Assembly (NCBI GenBank): GCA_020853575.1
Contig: JADYYP010000035.1
Coordinates: 120,805 to 184,804 of the forward strand
Length of the DNA: 64,000 nucleotides
Origin: Planctomycetota bacterium
Lineage (GTDB): Bacteria > Planctomycetota > UBA1135 > GCA-002686595
Direction of reading: 5' to 3'
Shown here: piece after piece, positions 62,040-64,000 of the stretch
Layout: each line of letters opens with the position of its first letter
Position numbering within the stretch: position 1 is the first letter of the stretch
Program-made: the position numbers and the translations under genes
Notes under the pieces: generated by a model
What the model was told of the DNA's origin: nothing
The model's database searches: none
What the model saw: only the letters and a program-made list of their open reading frames with translations

Positions 62040-62813
62040 ATGCTGCTGCTCTCCCTGACGCTCGCCGCCGCGCTGTATGCGCCGCAACAGCCCGCTCCGC
62101 CGCCTGACCCGCTGAAGGTCAAGGCCGCGGTCGCGGAGCTCGCCCGGGCCTTCGAGAAGGGGCTCGCGTCCGAATGCGTCGCGGCCATCCAAAACGCGAC
62201 GCCCTTGATCGACGCGAGCGTCATCGAGGGCATCGCGCGCGGGCTGAAGAGCGGCGACAAGCTCGTCGTGAGTGCCGCGCTCGAGGCGCTGCGAGCCATG
62301 CCGCACGCCAAGTCGTCCAGCGCGCTGGTGGGAGTCTTCGAGCGCGACAAGAAGCTGCGCAAGGACCCGGAGCTCGCGGTCAAGCTGGTCAAGGCCATCG
62401 GCCAACACCAATTCGCCTCCACGCGCGAAGTACTGGCCGCGGGCGGCGTCAACGACGATGCGGGGCCGGTGATCGAGGCGCGCATCCTCGCGATCGCCAA
62501 TGTGCGTTCCGTCGAGTCGGTGGAGACGTTGATCGCCATGATGCGCACCGCCGGGCGAGAGAAGATCGCGCCCTACCTGCCGACGTTTCGCGTGGCCTTG
62601 ATGCGCTTGGTCGGCGAGGACGCCGGCCACACCCAAGAGGCCTGGATGAGTTGGTGGGGCGAGCACAAGAAGGGGCTCGAGGTGAGCGCGCAGGCCGCTC
62701 CGATGCCGCGCGAGCAGCAGCTGCGCTGGGATTCCTTCTGGGGCAACGAGATCGATCAGGGCCGCTCGAAGAAACGCGGTGAGCGCGGCAACGACGGGGT
62801 CGGCGGCAAGTGA
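62040..62813 (+). CDS. Exported HEAT-like repeat protein
   Basis: A 257-residue protein with a signal peptide (MLLLSLTLAAALYA) and alpha-helical repeats (VAELARAFEKGLASECVAAI, LVVSAALEALRAMPHAKSSS, LAVKLVKAIGQHQFASTREV, VESVETLIAMMRTAGREKI). ATG 62040 has GGAGG seven bases before it (CGGAGG, 62027-62032). A basic tail ends the protein. No enzyme motif. The stop overlaps the DUF309 GTG by four bases. Confidence 0.8.
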   Translation: MLLLSLTLAAALYAPQQPAPPPDPLKVKAAVAELARAFEKGLASECVAAIQNATPLIDASVIEGIARGLKSGDKLVVSAALEALRAMPHAKSSSALVGVFERDKKLRKDPELAVKLVKAIGQHQFASTREVLAAGGVNDDAGPVIEARILAIANVRSVESVETLIAMMRTAGREKIAPYLPTFRVALMRLVGEDAGHTQEAWMSWWGEHKKGLEVSAQAAPMPREQQLRWDSFWGNEIDQGRSKKRGERGNDGVGGK

Positions 62814-63190
62814 GCGACGAGGTCGACGCCGAGCTCGCGCGCGCGGCGCGGCTCTTCGACGCTGCGCAGTACCACGAGGCACATGAGCTGCTCGACGCTC
62901 TGTGGGACGCAGCCTCGCAGCGCGACTCGGACTTCTTCAAGGGGCTGATCCAAGCCTGCATCGCGCTGCACCACTTCGCCCTCGGCAACACCGCCGGCGC
63001 GCGCAAGCTCTACGCCGGTCATCGACAGTATCTCGGAGCCTATCTGCCGGCGCACCGCGGGCTCGACGTCGCGGCGTTCCTGCAGTCGATGCAATCGTGT
63101 TTCGCCGCGCTGCTGCGAGCGCGCGACGGCGCTGAACCCCAGCTCGATCCGGCGCTTCGCCCGCGCATGGAATTCCTCGATTCCGCGTGA
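62810..63190 (+). CDS. DUF309 family protein
   Basis: A 126-residue helical protein with the DUF309 signature: LFDAAQYHEAHELLDALWDA, DFFKGLIQACIALHHFALGN, TAGARKLYAGHRQYL. The HEAHE-like core resembles a metal- or partner-binding helix pair in this family, whose function is unknown. GTG 62810 overlaps the HEAT-like stop. Confidence 0.88.
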   Translation: MSDEVDAELARAARLFDAAQYHEAHELLDALWDAASQRDSDFFKGLIQACIALHHFALGNTAGARKLYAGHRQYLGAYLPAHRGLDVAAFLQSMQSCFAALLRARDGAEPQLDPALRPRMEFLDSA

Positions 63191-63212
63191 CCGCTCGCGG
63201 CGTTCGAGCGTC

Positions 63213-64000
63213 GTGACCGAGGTGAGCAGATCGTGCATCCACTTGGTCCCGCGCTCGCGCGCCTGGCCCGCCAAGCTCGACCAGATCGAAGCCCCCCCTT
63301 CCGAACTGTGGTGCGTCGGGTCCCTTGCGCTCCTCGAGCGCGAGCCGAAGGTGGCGTTGATCGGCACACGCGCACCGACGCCCTACGGCCAGGCGCAGGC
63401 ACGCGCGTTCGCAACGCGCCTGGCCAGCGCTGGCGTGGTGATCGTCAGCGGACTGGCGCGTGGCATCGACTCGGAGGCGCACGAGGCCGCGCTGGACTGC
63501 CAGGGTGCGACGATCGCCGTGCTCGGAAGCGGCGTCGATCGTCCTTGGCCCGCGGGCCCGCTGGCTGAACGCATGACCGTCGCCGGGCTGTTGGTCTCCG
63601 AGTACGCGCCGGGCACTCCCCCGCGCAGGCACCACTTTCCGGAACGCAATCGCCTGATCTCGGGTTTGTGCGAGGCGGTGATCGTGATCGAAGCCGCGTA
63701 TGCCTCGGGCTCGTTGATCACGGCGCGCTGGGCGGCGGACCAGGGCCGCACGGTGTTCGCGTTGCCGGGGCGTGTCGACCACCCGATGGCGCGTGGGTGC
63801 CATCGACTTCTGCGCGAGGGGGCAAGCCTCGTCGAGGATCCCGAGGAAGTGCTCGTCGAATTGGGCCTCGCGCCGAGCGTGCCCCTCGAAGAAGCCGGAG
63901 CGAAACGTGCTGCTGGAGAGCTCGCTGCTGGAGAGCTCGCTGCTGGGGATCGTGCTGCTGGGGATCGTGCTGCTGGGGATCGTGCTGCTGGGGATCGTGC
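63213..64000 (+). CDS. dprA: DprA/Smf-type DNA-processing protein, partial, with repeat tail
   Basis: A 3'-truncated gene read to residue 262. The Rossmann-like DprA domain has VALIGTRAPTPYGQAQA, VIVSGLARGIDSEAHEAAL, AVLGSGVDRPWPAGPL, FPERNRLISGLCEAVIVIEA, SGSLITARWAADQGR and FALPGRVDHPMARG. DprA loads RecA onto incoming single-stranded DNA in transformation. Only about 40 residues precede the core, so the N-terminal SAM-like domain of many DprA proteins is missing. From residue 233 the frame enters a five-residue repeat (AAGEL, then AAGDR) encoded by 15-bp units, which continues off the window. GTG 63213 or 63222 starts it. Confidence 0.87.
   Translation, partial: MTEVSRSCIHLVPRSRAWPAKLDQIEAPPSELWCVGSLALLEREPKVALIGTRAPTPYGQAQARAFATRLASAGVVIVSGLARGIDSEAHEAALDCQGATIAVLGSGVDRPWPAGPLAERMTVAGLLVSEYAPGTPPRRHHFPERNRLISGLCEAVIVIEAAYASGSLITARWAADQGRTVFALPGRVDHPMARGCHRLLREGASLVEDPEEVLVELGLAPSVPLEEAGAKRAAGELAAGELAAGDRAAGDRAAGDRAAGDR
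63909..64000 (+). repeat. 15-bp tandem coding minisatellite
   Basis: Six full 15-bp units are visible: two GCTGCTGGAGAGCTC (63909-63938) and four GCTGCTGGGGATCGT (63939-63998), then the start of another at the window edge. They keep the dprA frame and encode AAGEL x2 and AAGDR x4. An assembly artefact at a contig end cannot be excluded. Confidence 0.95.

Noticed and set aside
63909..64000. CRISPR-like array
   Set aside because: Units are 15 bp, contiguous, without spacers and in frame with dprA, so this is a coding tandem repeat.

Overview
The window is a continuous, gene-dense stretch of high-GC bacterial chromosome with about 50 protein genes and two serine tRNAs. I see no insertion sequence, integrase, phage gene or CRISPR array. 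The gene content points to Planctomycetota. It has secreted FG-GAP proteins that share an unusual C-terminal module, a CxxCH protein of the planctomycete cytochrome type, an ASPIC/UnbV protein, many secreted proteins of unknown role, and PbgA/YejM-like and LpxL-like genes that imply a Gram-negative envelope. The C-terminal module recalls the Poly30/Saltatorellus-type planctomycetes; that lineage placement is inference from memory, not a search result.

Layout. 1-4.6 kb (minus): secreted HEAT-like protein (cut by the window edge), NAD(P)H-hydrate dehydratase and a zinc-type L-asparaginase. 4.7-6.5 kb (plus): zinc-ribbon membrane protein, bifunctional-nuclease-family protein and a SRPBCC protein. 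6.6-15 kb: secreted propeller protein, tRNA-Ser(UGA), Tat-exported aldo/keto reductase, a split anchor-domain/hydrolase pair and a large PAS-GGDEF-EAL sensor. 15.2-20.1 kb (plus): korA-korB-rubrerythrin-like gene, then citrate synthase, a central carbon block. 20.4-24.9 kb: FG-GAP protein, PbgA-like sulfatase-fold protein, membrane cytochrome. 25-38 kb: a stress and signalling block with Hsp20, a NarL-type regulator and a FixL-like kinase, two multi-domain universal stress proteins, a di-heme peroxidase with a proline-rich secreted neighbour, an OmpR-type two-component pair, a CBS protein, a phosphotransferase/P-loop kinase fusion and a phosphatase-like lipoprotein. 38.4-41.1 kb: TPR protein overlapping an ASPIC/UnbV protein. 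41-50.8 kb (minus): envelope-related genes (GT-C glycosyltransferase, SGNH hydrolase, exported cyanophycinase-like protein, LpxL-like acyltransferase, FG-GAP protein, NDH-2-like flavoprotein, second PbgA-like protein). 50.9-64 kb: tRNA-Ser(GCU), PEGA lipoprotein, murD, a Clp block (stand-alone Clp_N protein, McsA-like protein, ClpC), AraC regulator, VOC, GNAT, SDR, periplasmic parvulin isomerase, HEAT-like protein, DUF309 protein, and a DprA-like gene that ends in a 15-bp coding minisatellite at the window edge.

Several gene pairs overlap by ATGA or GTGA, which suggests translational coupling (usp1/usp2, response regulator/kinase, TPR/ASPIC, lpxL/cyanophycinase, PEGA/murD, HEAT/DUF309). Strong GC hairpins close several units. 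The most interesting leads are a C-terminal module shared by four otherwise different secreted proteins, a Clp locus with a Clp_N-only protein and McsA-like protein but no mcsB, two mutually exclusive RNA folds upstream of clpC, and the FixL-like/Usp/Hsp20/CBS stress block.
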